From Nioella ostreopsis (GTDB lineage Bacteria > Pseudomonadota > Alphaproteobacteria > Rhodobacterales > Rhodobacteraceae): a stretch of DNA of 34,228 nt. The position numbers and the translations under genes are program-made. The notes under the pieces are model-generated. The model was not told the origin of the DNA and searched no databases. It was given only the letters and a program-made list of their open reading frames with translations. Location of the stretch: NCBI RefSeq assembly GCF_004000255.1, contig NZ_RCIQ01000032.1, positions 1-34,228 of the forward strand. Reading direction: 5' to 3'. This document shows, in pieces, positions 24,019 through 31,998 of the stretch (positions are counted from its first letter, which is position 1; every line of letters begins with the position of its first letter).

Positions 24019-24921
24019 ATGAGAAAACCCTCGCTTCGCCAGCTGGAGGCGTTCAAGGCCTTCGTGGAAACCGGAAGCGTGTCGCGCGCGGCGGACGTGC
24101 TGTTCATTTCCCAGCCCGCCGCCAGCAAACTGCTCAATCACTTCGAAGCCGATATCGGGATGGAACTGATCGACCGCAGCTCCAACCGGCCAGTCGTGAC
24201 CGAACGCGGTATGAGGGTTTACGAGGAAATCGACCGCATCCTGTCGGGCGTGGATCAGATCGGGCAGGCCATCGCCTCGATCCGGGCGGAGGAACGCAGC
24301 CAGATCACCGTTGGCGTGGTGCCGGGCTTTCCCGCCAATCTGCTGTCAAAGGCTGCGCAGATCGTGCGGCGGGAACGGCCCGATATCAGCCTGTCCTTTG
24401 TCGTTCGCAGTTCTGAATTCCTGTCGCACGGGGTATTGTCGCGAAAACTCGACCTCGCGCTGATCGCGCGGGAACTGGACCACGCTCAGGTTCGCAGTAG
24501 CATTTTTTACGACAGACCCATGGTGCTGATCACCCCACCGGATCACCCGTTTGCGCAACGCAAAATGGTCAGCATGTCCGACCTGCAGGACCAGCCGTTC
24601 ATCGCCTTCACGCCAGGCAGCGTGACCCGCAGGTTGACCGATGCGGCGATGACAGAGGCCGGGGTGAACGCGGATATCGTGCTGAGCGCCACCACCGCCC
24701 CCAACTGCTGCGCGATGACCGCAGCGGGACTTGGGGTCTGCGTGCTGTCACCCCTTTTTGCCAGCGATCATCTGGCCCGCCTTGCCGTGGTATCCTTTAC
24801 CCCGCAATTGCCATTTCACGTGCGCGCAGTGCGCCCGGTAGAGTCCCGCGACAAACGCGGGCTGGAACTGGTGCTCAGGGCGCTGGAAAAGGCGCGCGAC
24901 GGTCTGCCAGGCACCGCCTGA
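24019..24921 (+). CDS. LysR-family transcriptional regulator
   Basis: The 300-residue protein has the N-terminal LysR helix-turn-helix (L-R-Q-L-E-A-F, S-V-S-R-A-A-D, S-Q-P-A-A-S-K-L-L) and a C-terminal periplasmic-binding-protein-like effector domain. The general look is that of the NocR/OccR group that responds to opines, though I cannot confirm this without a tree. The ATG at 23992 is in frame, but an apparent operator at 24001-24011 argues for 24019. Neither has a good ribosome binding site. It probably activates both the adjacent oxidoreductase gene and the divergent pair of transcripts at about 31560-31750. Its last 47 bases overlap the 3' end of the convergent MmgE/PrpD gene. Confidence 0.88.
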   Translation: MRKPSLRQLEAFKAFVETGSVSRAADVLFISQPAASKLLNHFEADIGMELIDRSSNRPVVTERGMRVYEEIDRILSGVDQIGQAIASIRAEERSQITVGVVPGFPANLLSKAAQIVRRERPDISLSFVVRSSEFLSHGVLSRKLDLALIARELDHAQVRSSIFYDRPMVLITPPDHPFAQRKMVSMSDLQDQPFIAFTPGSVTRRLTDAAMTEAGVNADIVLSATTAPNCCAMTAAGLGVCVLSPLFASDHLARLAVVSFTPQLPFHVRAVRPVESRDKRGLELVLRALEKARDGLPGTA

Positions 24922-26218
24922 GCGGGCGAAGATCGCCTTCGCGCAGGGAATTGAATGCGCTTTCCAACCTGTCGCGGTCTTCCACCGCCACCTGATCGCG
25001 CGTCGCTACCCGGAACTTGCGAAGGCGCATGTCCCAGCCCGGTCGGTCGCGCGCTTCGCCGCTTGGGGTTGTGACGGGGCTGTCAATCTCCCGATCGCCG
25101 CAGATCACGCGCAGGCGCACCGGGGTTTCGGCGGGGAAATGCTCTTCCAGCTCCGGGTCGATGGCAATGCTGACGTTTTCGGCAAATGCCTCGGCACGCC
25201 TGTCATGCAAATCCGCCTCGGACATCGGCAACAGCGCGTCTGCCCCGCGTAGGGCGACAAGCGCCAGGCAATAGGGGATGGAGTATTGCGCATCGACCAG
25301 GTTGCGCGGGCGCGGCGCGTTGGGGATGCGCAGGGCACCGCTATAGGCGCTGACATGGATCGCGTCGATCTGCGCGACCTGAAGGCCATGGTCAGCCATC
25401 AGCGCGGCCAACGCCTCGACCGGCGCATGGACATGGCGGCAGGCGGCGTGAAACTTGGTGTAGCTTTCGCAGATGGCGGGACCGGGGCGATCGGCAAGGA
25501 TGGCATCGGCGTCGAAGAACGGCGCATGATCGACCAGATCGCGCGCGCCAGTCATGCCAGCTGCGGCCAAGGGCACCGCTGACAAGCCCGTCGCGACGCC
25601 CCAGGGGATGCCCTCTTTCACATGGCTGCCATTGGGTTGCGGCCAGGCGGGCGGGGCCGTGGTCGTTGCCATGTGCGGGCCTGTTTCGCCCGCGATGGCC
25701 AGCGCATTGGCCATCTCCATCGGTGCAAGCCCTTGCAGCGCCCCTGCCCCGGCAGCAGCCGCGAAACCGCCCCAGAACCCGGTGCGCGCGTAGAAGCTGC
25801 GGGCCGCTGCGATCCGCAGACCGATCTCGTAGCCAATGGCGATGGCCCGCAGGATCGCCTCGCCGCTTGGCGAGGCGCCCAGACTGTCCAACCGGTCGGC
25901 CTGGGCCAGTACCGCAGGCACGACCGCCGCGCCCGGATGCCCGCGCGAGGCTCGGTGCCCGTCATCAAGGTCAAGCGCGGCGGAAGCCAGCGCATTGGCA
26001 AAGCCCGCCGCCACTGGCGAGCCCTTTTCGCCCGTGAACCACAGGACCGAGGGGCCTGCCCCGTAGGCTTCGCGCAGGGCCGTGCCAAAACCATGGGGCG
26101 GCGCGGCAGCGGCGGCGGTGACGGTATCGAGAACCGCCTCGATCGCACCCTGACGGGCGGCGTCGCACATCCGGAAGCCATGGGCGCGCTTTGCCAGGAC
26201 CTCAAGAACCGGGATCAT
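24875..26218 (-). CDS. MmgE/PrpD family protein
   Basis: The product of about 447 residues matches the MmgE/PrpD fold of 2-methylcitrate dehydratase, cis-aconitate decarboxylase and iminodisuccinate epimerase. Landmarks are D-D-G-H followed by S-R-G-H-P-G-A near residue 90, G-S-H-V-K-E-G around 200, and K-F-H-A-A-C-R-H-V-H-A-P (the usual K-Y-P-x-C-H-x-x-H/A-P motif) near 265. The start at 26218 shares a base with the stop of the upstream ATPase gene (TAATG); an ATG at 26236 is an alternative. It is the last gene of an Opp-type importer operon regulated with an opine-oxidase-like enzyme. An epimerase or lyase acting on an imported amino-dicarboxylate is a reasonable guess, nothing more. Confidence 0.85.
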   Translation of the reverse strand: MIPVLEVLAKRAHGFRMCDAARQGAIEAVLDTVTAAAAAPPHGFGTALREAYGAGPSVLWFTGEKGSPVAAGFANALASAALDLDDGHRASRGHPGAAVVPAVLAQADRLDSLGASPSGEAILRAIAIGYEIGLRIAAARSFYARTGFWGGFAAAAGAGALQGLAPMEMANALAIAGETGPHMATTTAPPAWPQPNGSHVKEGIPWGVATGLSAVPLAAAGMTGARDLVDHAPFFDADAILADRPGPAICESYTKFHAACRHVHAPVEALAALMADHGLQVAQIDAIHVSAYSGALRIPNAPRPRNLVDAQYSIPYCLALVALRGADALLPMSEADLHDRRAEAFAENVSIAIDPELEEHFPAETPVRLRVICGDREIDSPVTTPSGEARDRPGWDMRLRKFRVATRDQVAVEDRDRLESAFNSLREGDLRPLRRCLADRRAPFPAP

Positions 26219-27186
26219 TATTCCGGGTTGTGGCATGCGACCCTGCGTCCTTCGTCTTGTGTCGCGGCCAGAACCGGGGCCTCCTGACTGCAGATCGCCG
26301 TTGCCCTTGGGCAGCGCGGATGGAACGGGCAGCCCGAGGGCGGGTTCGCCGGCGACGGAATCTCGCCCTCCAGCAAGGCCAACGCCTGGCGCTTGGATAC
26401 ATCGGGCACCGGCGCGGCATCGCGCAGCGACCGGGTATAGGGATGGCGCGGGCGTTCCAAAAGGTCGCCCACAGGCCCGCTCTCGACGACCCGGCCCAGA
26501 TACATCACCAGCACCCGGTCGCAGAAATTGCGCAGCACCCCAAGATCGTGGGTGATGAAGAGATAGCTCAACCCCCGTTCCTGCTGAATGCGCCGCATCA
26601 GTAGCAGAACCTGCGCCTGCACGGACACATCCAGCGCCGACACGGCCTCGTCCGCGATAATGAGGTCAGGCTCCAGGATCAGGGCGCGGGCGATGGCGAT
26701 GCGCTGACGCTGGCCGCCGGAAAACTCATGCGGGTACTTGTCGACGGCACTGGCGGGCATGCCCACTTCACCCAGAACTTCACGCACGCGCGGCAAGGCG
26801 TCACGATAGCGGATGCCCTTGTGGACATAGAGAGGCTCGGCCAGCGTGCGTCCAATGCTGCGCTTGGAGTTGAGCGAGGAATAGGGGTCCTGAAACACCA
26901 TCTGGATACGCCCGCGCATGGCGCGCTTTTCCGCACTCGCCAGCGTGGTCAGGTCGGTCCCGTCAAAGCGCACCGCGCCCGTGGTCGGCGTGATCAGGTC
27001 CAGCACGCAGCGCGCCAGCGTGGACTTGCCGCAGCCGGATTCGCCCACAACGCCCACGGTTTCGCCCTTGGCCACGGTGAAGGAGACATCGCGCAGCGCG
27101 GTGACCTCGTAATCGCGCCGCAAGGACAGGAACCGGCGCGAGGTGAAAGTCTTGCCGAGGTTCTCGACGGTCAAAAGGTTGCTCAT
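26218..27186 (-). CDS. Opp/Dpp-type ABC transporter ATPase (OppF/DppF-like)
   Basis: The 322-residue ATPase has Walker A GESGCGKST (48-56), the signature F-S-G-G-Q (155-159) and Walker B L-I-I-A-D-E (175-180). The C-terminal oligopeptide-transporter domain contains the family's cysteine motif C-P-F-H-P-R-C...C. The ATG at 27186 overlaps the partner ATPase stop by four bases. It forms the nucleotide-binding heterodimer with the product of 27183-28145. Confidence 0.92.
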   Translation of the reverse strand: MSNLLTVENLGKTFTSRRFLSLRRDYEVTALRDVSFTVAKGETVGVVGESGCGKSTLARCVLDLITPTTGAVRFDGTDLTTLASAEKRAMRGRIQMVFQDPYSSLNSKRSIGRTLAEPLYVHKGIRYRDALPRVREVLGEVGMPASAVDKYPHEFSGGQRQRIAIARALILEPDLIIADEAVSALDVSVQAQVLLLMRRIQQERGLSYLFITHDLGVLRNFCDRVLVMYLGRVVESGPVGDLLERPRHPYTRSLRDAAPVPDVSKRQALALLEGEIPSPANPPSGCPFHPRCPRATAICSQEAPVLAATQDEGRRVACHNPE

Positions 27187-28145
27187 GCCACATCCCTCCT
27201 TGCCCAGCATCGCACCGCGTGTGGACCTGATGAGAGGTTCGGCGGGCTGGAACAGGCTGCATGCGCCTCGCCGCAGCGCGGGGCGAAGCGGCAGCCTTCG
27301 GGCATGGACTGGATCGATGGCACCTGTCCTTCGATCGGATGCAGGTCAAAGGCCGCATCCGCGCGCGGCACGGTGCGCAGCAGGGCCTGGGTATAGGGGT
27401 GCGAGGGCTTATCGAACAGCTCCCCCGCCGGGGCGGTTTCCACAAGGTCGCCCGCATACATGACCGCGACGCGATCCGCGACATTTGCAACGACGCCAAG
27501 ATCATGGGTGATCAGCACGATGGACAGCCCCTGTTCCCGCCGGATCTCATCCAGCAGCGCCAGCACCTGCGCCTGTATCGTCACGTCAAGCGCCGTGGTG
27601 GGTTCGTCCGCGATCAGGATCTCGGGACGACACGCGAGGCCAATGGCGATCATAACCCGCTGGCGCATCCCGCCCGACAACTCGTACGGGTATTGTCGCA
27701 GACGCCGGTCCGCATCGGGAATGCGCACGAGGTCGAGCAGGTGGCGCGCCTCGCGCTTGGCTTCGGCCCAGCCCATGCCCTTGTGCAGCACCAGGGGCTC
27801 GGCGATCTGCTCGCCCACGGTCAGCACCGGGTTCAGCGAGGTCATCGGTTCCTGAAAGATCATCGCGATGCGCCGGCCGCGGATCGTCTGCAACTCGGCC
27901 TCCGGCATGGTCAGAATATCCTTGCCATCGAACCCGATCCGCCCGCCAAGCCGAGCCGATCCGGGGAGAAGCCGCATCAGCGACATGGCGGTGATGCTCT
28001 TGCCACAGCCGGATTCCCCGACCAGACACAGGGTTTCATCGGGCATGATGTCGAAGGAGACGCCGTTCACCGCACGGCACCAGCGATCCTCGATCCTGAA
28101 GGAAATCGACAGGTCTTCGACCGTCATCAGGGGGGTGGCGGTCAT
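27183..28145 (-). CDS. Opp/Dpp-type ABC transporter ATPase (OppD/DppD-like)
   Basis: The 320-residue ATPase has Walker A GESGCGKS (43-50), the Q-loop F-Q-E-P-M-T-S-L-N-P (97-106), signature L-S-G-G-M (156-160) and Walker B I-L-I-A-D-E-P (176-182). It ends with the peptide-transporter domain and its C-R-F-A-P-R-C...C motif. The ATG at 28145 lies three bases after the permease stop and has a GAGGGA ribosome binding site. Confidence 0.92.
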   Translation of the reverse strand: MTATPLMTVEDLSISFRIEDRWCRAVNGVSFDIMPDETLCLVGESGCGKSITAMSLMRLLPGSARLGGRIGFDGKDILTMPEAELQTIRGRRIAMIFQEPMTSLNPVLTVGEQIAEPLVLHKGMGWAEAKREARHLLDLVRIPDADRRLRQYPYELSGGMRQRVMIAIGLACRPEILIADEPTTALDVTIQAQVLALLDEIRREQGLSIVLITHDLGVVANVADRVAVMYAGDLVETAPAGELFDKPSHPYTQALLRTVPRADAAFDLHPIEGQVPSIQSMPEGCRFAPRCGEAHAACSSPPNLSSGPHAVRCWARRDVA

Positions 28146-28148
28146 GGC

Positions 28149-29018
28149 TCAGTCCCTCAGCTTGGGGTCGATGGCATCGCGCAGGCCGTCCCCGATCAGG
28201 TTCAGCGACAGCACGACAAGAAGAACGGCGAAGCCGGGATAGATCGAGACGAAGGGGGAATCGAGAATGTGCTCGAAGCCTTCCCGGATCATCGTCCCGA
28301 GCGTGGGCGTGGGCGGCGCGATGCCAAGGCCGATGAAGCTCAGATACGCCTCGATCCGGATCGCGTAGGCCGCCCAGAGCGACGCCAGCACGATCACCTC
28401 GCCCAGAACATTGGGCGCGATATGCACGGCCATGATCCGAACGTCGGAATAGCCAAGGGCGCGGGCGGCTTCGACGAATTCGCGCTCCTTCAGCGCAATC
28501 GTCGGCGCACGGGCCACGCGGGCGAATTTGGGCAGGATCGTCACCGTGATCGCCAGGACGATGTTCCAGAAATTCGCTCCCAGAACCGCCACGATGAAGA
28601 GCCCGGTGATCAGCGTAGGAAAGGCCAGCAGCATGTCCATGATCCGCATGATCAGGCTATCGACCCAGCCACCGCGATACCCCGCGAGAATGCCGAGCGC
28701 GCTGCCGATGATCATGGCCAGCGCCGTCGAGATCAGACCGATCAGCAGCGAGACGCGCAGCCCGAAAAGGATGCGGGCCCAGGTGTCGCGGCCATAGACA
28801 TCGGTGCCAAGCAGGTAGTCGGCCGAGCGGTCCTCCAGCCGGTGCAGGATGTTCTGCGCCAAAGGGTCGTGCGAAGACAGCAGCGGCGCAGCAATCGCGG
28901 CCAATGCGATCAGCCCGAACAGAATAAGTCCTACGGTGGACAGCTTGTTGCGCCGGGCAAGTCGCAACAGCCTCTGGGCCGGGGTGCGCTGCGGGGGAGT
29001 GGTAACGGTCGCGGTCAT
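28149..29018 (-). CDS. Opp/Dpp-type ABC transporter permease (OppC/DppC-like)
   Basis: The 289-residue protein has a cytoplasmic N terminus, about six membrane segments and the typical D-P-L-A-Q-N...H-x-L-G-T-D-x-x-G-R-D periplasmic signature (here L-L-G-T-D-V-Y-G-R-D). The inner-membrane signature with E-A-A-R-A-L-G-Y-S precedes the fourth or fifth helix. The ATG at 29018 overlaps the upstream permease stop by four bases. Confidence 0.92.
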   Translation of the reverse strand: MTATVTTPPQRTPAQRLLRLARRNKLSTVGLILFGLIALAAIAAPLLSSHDPLAQNILHRLEDRSADYLLGTDVYGRDTWARILFGLRVSLLIGLISTALAMIIGSALGILAGYRGGWVDSLIMRIMDMLLAFPTLITGLFIVAVLGANFWNIVLAITVTILPKFARVARAPTIALKEREFVEAARALGYSDVRIMAVHIAPNVLGEVIVLASLWAAYAIRIEAYLSFIGLGIAPPTPTLGTMIREGFEHILDSPFVSIYPGFAVLLVVLSLNLIGDGLRDAIDPKLRD

Positions 29019-29953
29019 TTCAGTTTCACTCTCGGGTCGACGAGGCCATAGGCGATGTCGGTCAGCAGATTCACCATCACCACGAGGAAGGCCGAGAAGA
29101 CCATGAGCCCCTGCAGCGTGGAATAATCCCTCTGGTTCAGGGCCAGCACGATAAGTTTGCCCAGGCCCGGTCGGTTGAAGATGATCTCGGTCAGAACGGC
29201 ATTGCCGATCATCAGCCCGAAGTAGAGCCCGATCACGGTGACGATGGGGATTAGTGCGTTACGCAGAGCGTGGTGCAGAAACAGCCGCCGCATCGGTGCA
29301 CCCTTGGCCCGCGCGGTGCGGATATAATCCTCACCCAACACGTCCAGCATGGCAGAACGCGCGGTGCGCATCACATAAGCCACCATGATCAACCCAAGGC
29401 TGAGCGCCGGCAGGAAGAGATTGTAAAGCCTGTCCCCGATCCCGCCCGTGGGCGTAGAGATCACCGGGAAGAGGCGCCAGTCGATCGCCAGCCAGAGGAT
29501 CAGCAGGATCGCGGTCAGAAAGGCCGGAAAACTCAGCCCGACCAGCGACACGACGCGCAGCAGATAATCCAGCCAGCCGTTGCGCTTCAACGCCGCCATG
29601 ATGCCCAGCGGCGTGCCGATGACCACCCCGAAGAACACCGCGCCAAGCGCCAGTTCCAGCGTGTAGGGCAGCACCTCCAGAATCGAGGTCAGAACCGGCG
29701 TGCCCGAGATCATCGACTCGCCCAGCGACCCGCGCGCGATGCCACGCAGGAAATCCAGGTACTGAACCCACATCGGGTCATTCAGCCCCATGCGCTCGCG
29801 GAACGCATCCAGAGCCTCCTGCGAGGCATTGTCGCCCAGGATTGCAAGCGCGGGGTCGCCGGGTGCGACCCGGATCATAACAAAGACGATCGTCAGGACG
29901 CCCAGAAGCGTCGGGATCGTGCTCAGCAGCCGTCTGAGGATGAAACCGGCCAT
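29015..29953 (-). CDS. Opp/Dpp-type ABC transporter permease (OppB/DppB-like)
   Basis: The protein of about 312 residues opens with the DppB-type helix F-I-L-R-R-L-L-S-T-I-P-T-L-L-G and V-A-P-G-D-P, and carries the R-T-A-R-A-K-G signature for contact with the ATPases. A GGAGG stands five bases before the ATG at 29953 and two before the ATG at 29956, so I prefer 29953. It is separated from the binding-protein gene by a strong hairpin. Confidence 0.9.
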   Translation of the reverse strand: MAGFILRRLLSTIPTLLGVLTIVFVMIRVAPGDPALAILGDNASQEALDAFRERMGLNDPMWVQYLDFLRGIARGSLGESMISGTPVLTSILEVLPYTLELALGAVFFGVVIGTPLGIMAALKRNGWLDYLLRVVSLVGLSFPAFLTAILLILWLAIDWRLFPVISTPTGGIGDRLYNLFLPALSLGLIMVAYVMRTARSAMLDVLGEDYIRTARAKGAPMRRLFLHHALRNALIPIVTVIGLYFGLMIGNAVLTEIIFNRPGLGKLIVLALNQRDYSTLQGLMVFSAFLVVMVNLLTDIAYGLVDPRVKLK

Positions 29954-29970
29954 CATGTCCTCCGGGAGAA

Positions 29971-29996
29971 GCAGAGGCGGCCGGAGCCGCCTCTGC
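29971..29996 (-). terminator. Intercistronic UNCG-type hairpin after the Opp-type binding-protein gene
   Basis: GCAGAGGCGGC (29971-29981) and GCCGCCTCTGC (29986-29996) form a perfect eleven-base stem closed by four bases that read UCCG on the minus-strand transcript, a UNCG tetraloop on a C-G pair. It sits 12 bases after the binding-protein stop. No long T-tract follows, so an mRNA-stabilising or attenuating element is more likely than a full terminator. Confidence 0.7.
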
Positions 29997-30008
29997 AAGT
30001 TGACCAGC

Positions 30009-31556
30009 TTAGTCGGCCAGTGTCGATTGCTCGGTGATCACTGGCCCAAGGGAGAGCGAGCCTTCGAGCTCGTAGCCGAGGTCGACGTCGGGGGACCGCG
30101 CGAAGACCTGCAACAGCTCGAACAGCGGGATCGAGCAGACCTCGTCCACGATTGCCTGTTGCGCGTCGGCCCAAAGCGCCATCTGCATATCCATATCCGC
30201 CTCCGACCGGGCCTGAACGATCTGGTCGTCTGCAACATCGCAATGCGAGAAATTGGTCACGGCCGTTGGCGTGTTGACGATGCTGTCGGAGTGATAGAAC
30301 TGCGTCAGGTAGGTGTCGGCCACCGGGAAACGGGCCGCGCCATAGAGCACCATGGAACTGACATCGTCGCGGATCGCCGCGTGCCAGGCGGAATGCTCCA
30401 TCACCTCCAGTTCAACATTGATGCCCGCCGCCGCCAGCTGCGCCTGCAAGACCTGCATCGGTGCAAAGAGTGACGCACGCTCGGTGATTGCCACCGGAAC
30501 GGTAATGCCATCGGGATAGCCCGCTTCGGCCAGCAATTCGCGGGCGCGTTCAGGGTCATAGGCCAGGAACGTAACGTCTGCGTTGTGGCCCAGATAGCCA
30601 TCCGGCACCGGCGCCTCGTTGGCACGGGCCACCGAAGCGCCCATGAAGGCAACCAGCTCTTCCCGGTTCACCGCATGGGCCACGGCCTGACGCACGCGGA
30701 TGTCGTCGAAAGGCGGCATCGCAGCGTTGATATGCAGGGTGCGCAATTCACCGGGTTCGAACACGTCCACCACGGCTTCGCCGGTCTCGGTCATATTGGT
30801 GACCCAACGATCTTCACGTGTTCCGGCAATCATGTCCAGTTCACCCGTCTGGAAGGCAAGGTCACGAGCGCTGGCTGAAGAAATATAGCGGATCGTGATC
30901 GAATCGATTTCCGGAGCACCACGGAAATAGTCGGGGTTGGCGACAAGGCGGACGAATTGGCCTTCAGCCAGTTCATCGAAGGCAAACGGACCTGTCCCGA
31001 TCGGGTTGGTGTGGAAGTTTTCGCCCATTTCCTCGGCGGCGCGGGCGGACACGATGTTGCCGCCATGATAGTTGGCGACAACACCAAGCAGGCTGGGGAT
31101 CCCTTCTGCCAGCGTGATCTGTACGGTGTAGTCATCCAGCGCCTCGACGCTTGCGAACTGAGTGTAGTCGGACGACACCCCGGACCGGTCCGGATCGGCG
31201 GCGCGGGTCAGCGAATAGACGACGTCGGCGGCGGTCATTTCACCGTAGCCACCATGGAACTGCACGCCTTGGCGCAGGTGGAAGGTCCAGACCAGGCCAT
31301 CTTCGGAGGTTTCCCAGCTTTCCGCCAGATCGGGCTCGATATCCTCGCCGGACATGGAGCCGGGGGCAAAGCGCACAAGGCCGTTGAAGACCATGCCGAA
31401 GACGATCTTGTCCTCGGTGCGCGTGGAAACATGCGGATCGAGCTGACCCGCGCTCTGGGCTGACACAGCCATGGTCAGTTCCTGCGCGTGCAGGTCCGTG
31501 GTCAGGGCGCTTGTGGCAAGTAGGACCGAAAGGGCCGTTGCGTTCAGGAATTTCAT
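30009..31556 (-). CDS. Opp/Dpp-type ABC transporter periplasmic binding protein (SBP family 5)
   Basis: The 515-residue protein has a signal peptide (cleavage expected after D-L-H-A) and the family 5 binding-protein layout: P-D-L-A-E-S-W-E near residue 75, F-H-L-R-Q-G-V-Q-F-H-G-G near 92, and G-T-G-P-F near 190. Family 5 proteins bind peptides, opines, nickel, and in at least one case the chelator EDTA. The ATG at 31556 follows a GGAGG ribosome binding site. It is the first gene of the importer operon that ends with the MmgE/PrpD gene, and is divergent from the [2Fe-2S]/FAD subunit pair. Substrate unknown. Confidence 0.9.
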   Translation of the reverse strand: MKFLNATALSVLLATSALTTDLHAQELTMAVSAQSAGQLDPHVSTRTEDKIVFGMVFNGLVRFAPGSMSGEDIEPDLAESWETSEDGLVWTFHLRQGVQFHGGYGEMTAADVVYSLTRAADPDRSGVSSDYTQFASVEALDDYTVQITLAEGIPSLLGVVANYHGGNIVSARAAEEMGENFHTNPIGTGPFAFDELAEGQFVRLVANPDYFRGAPEIDSITIRYISSASARDLAFQTGELDMIAGTREDRWVTNMTETGEAVVDVFEPGELRTLHINAAMPPFDDIRVRQAVAHAVNREELVAFMGASVARANEAPVPDGYLGHNADVTFLAYDPERARELLAEAGYPDGITVPVAITERASLFAPMQVLQAQLAAAGINVELEVMEHSAWHAAIRDDVSSMVLYGAARFPVADTYLTQFYHSDSIVNTPTAVTNFSHCDVADDQIVQARSEADMDMQMALWADAQQAIVDEVCSIPLFELLQVFARSPDVDLGYELEGSLSLGPVITEQSTLAD

Positions 31557-31582
31557 CGAGTCACCTCCGCTGTTTCGACGCT

Positions 31583-31613
31583 ACGTTAAACAACCGCCAC
31601 GATCCCTTAACGT
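31583..31613. promoter_or_regulatory. Inverted repeat in the leader of the binding-protein gene
   Basis: ACGTTAA (31583-31589) and TTAACGT (31607-31613) form a perfect seven-base inverted repeat with a 17-base spacer, 27 bases upstream of the binding-protein start. It could be an operator for a second regulator or a transcript stem. Confidence 0.35.
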
Positions 31614-31640
31614 CAAATACCGATTTTCGCATCTCGTATT

Positions 31641-31679
31641 CCATTTGGATATACAGATCTTGGCATAACCTTTTGGAAT
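31641..31679 (-). promoter_or_regulatory. Candidate LysR operators, copies 2 and 3
   Basis: On the minus strand 31651-31641 reads TATCCAAATGG and 31679-31669 reads ATTCCAAAAGG, matching the motif next to the LysR gene (ATTCCAAATGG) at nine and ten of eleven positions. The two copies start 28 bases apart, between the divergent importer operon (start 31556) and the [2Fe-2S] subunit gene (start 31750). This is a good position for shared control. Confidence 0.55.
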
Positions 31680-31749
31680 GGATCAGCAATAAATGACGTA
31701 TTCACTCATGACCACCCCGCCGCTAGCCTGACCGGCGAAAGGGTATGAT

Positions 31750-31998
31750 ATGTCAGTTTCTCTCATGATCGACGGAAAACCTCACTCAGCGAATGAAGGC
31801 GAATGCCTTGCCTCCGTCTTGATGCGGCAGCAGCCGCCGGTTTTCCGGCAACACCCGGTCGATGGCAGCCCCCGCTCCGCCTTTTGCATGATGGGTGTCT
31901 GTTTCGAATGCCAGGTCGAGATCGACGGGATCAGAGGACAGCAAGCCTGTCTTGTCGTCGTCCGCGACGGCATGACGGTCAGACGGGGCCACATGTGA
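31750..31998 (+). CDS. Small [2Fe-2S] subunit of a heterotrimeric dehydrogenase (HcnA/OoxA-associated type)
   Basis: The 82-residue protein has the beta-grasp ferredoxin ligand pattern C46-x4-C51-x2-C54-x12-C67. Small subunits of this kind occur in hydrogen cyanide synthase (HcnA), octopine/nopaline oxidases and D-hydroxyproline dehydrogenase, passing electrons between the FAD subunits. The ATG at 31750 has an AAAGGG ribosome binding site. The stop shares a base with the start of the next gene (TGATG), so the two subunits are translationally coupled. Confidence 0.88.
   Translation: MSVSLMIDGKPHSANEGECLASVLMRQQPPVFRQHPVDGSPRSAFCMMGVCFECQVEIDGIRGQQACLVVVRDGMTVRRGHM

Noticed and set aside
27261-29051. 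596-codon plus-strand frame opposite the Opp-type permease and ATPase genes
   Set aside because: It runs through two well-identified genes in antisense and has the same shadow composition.
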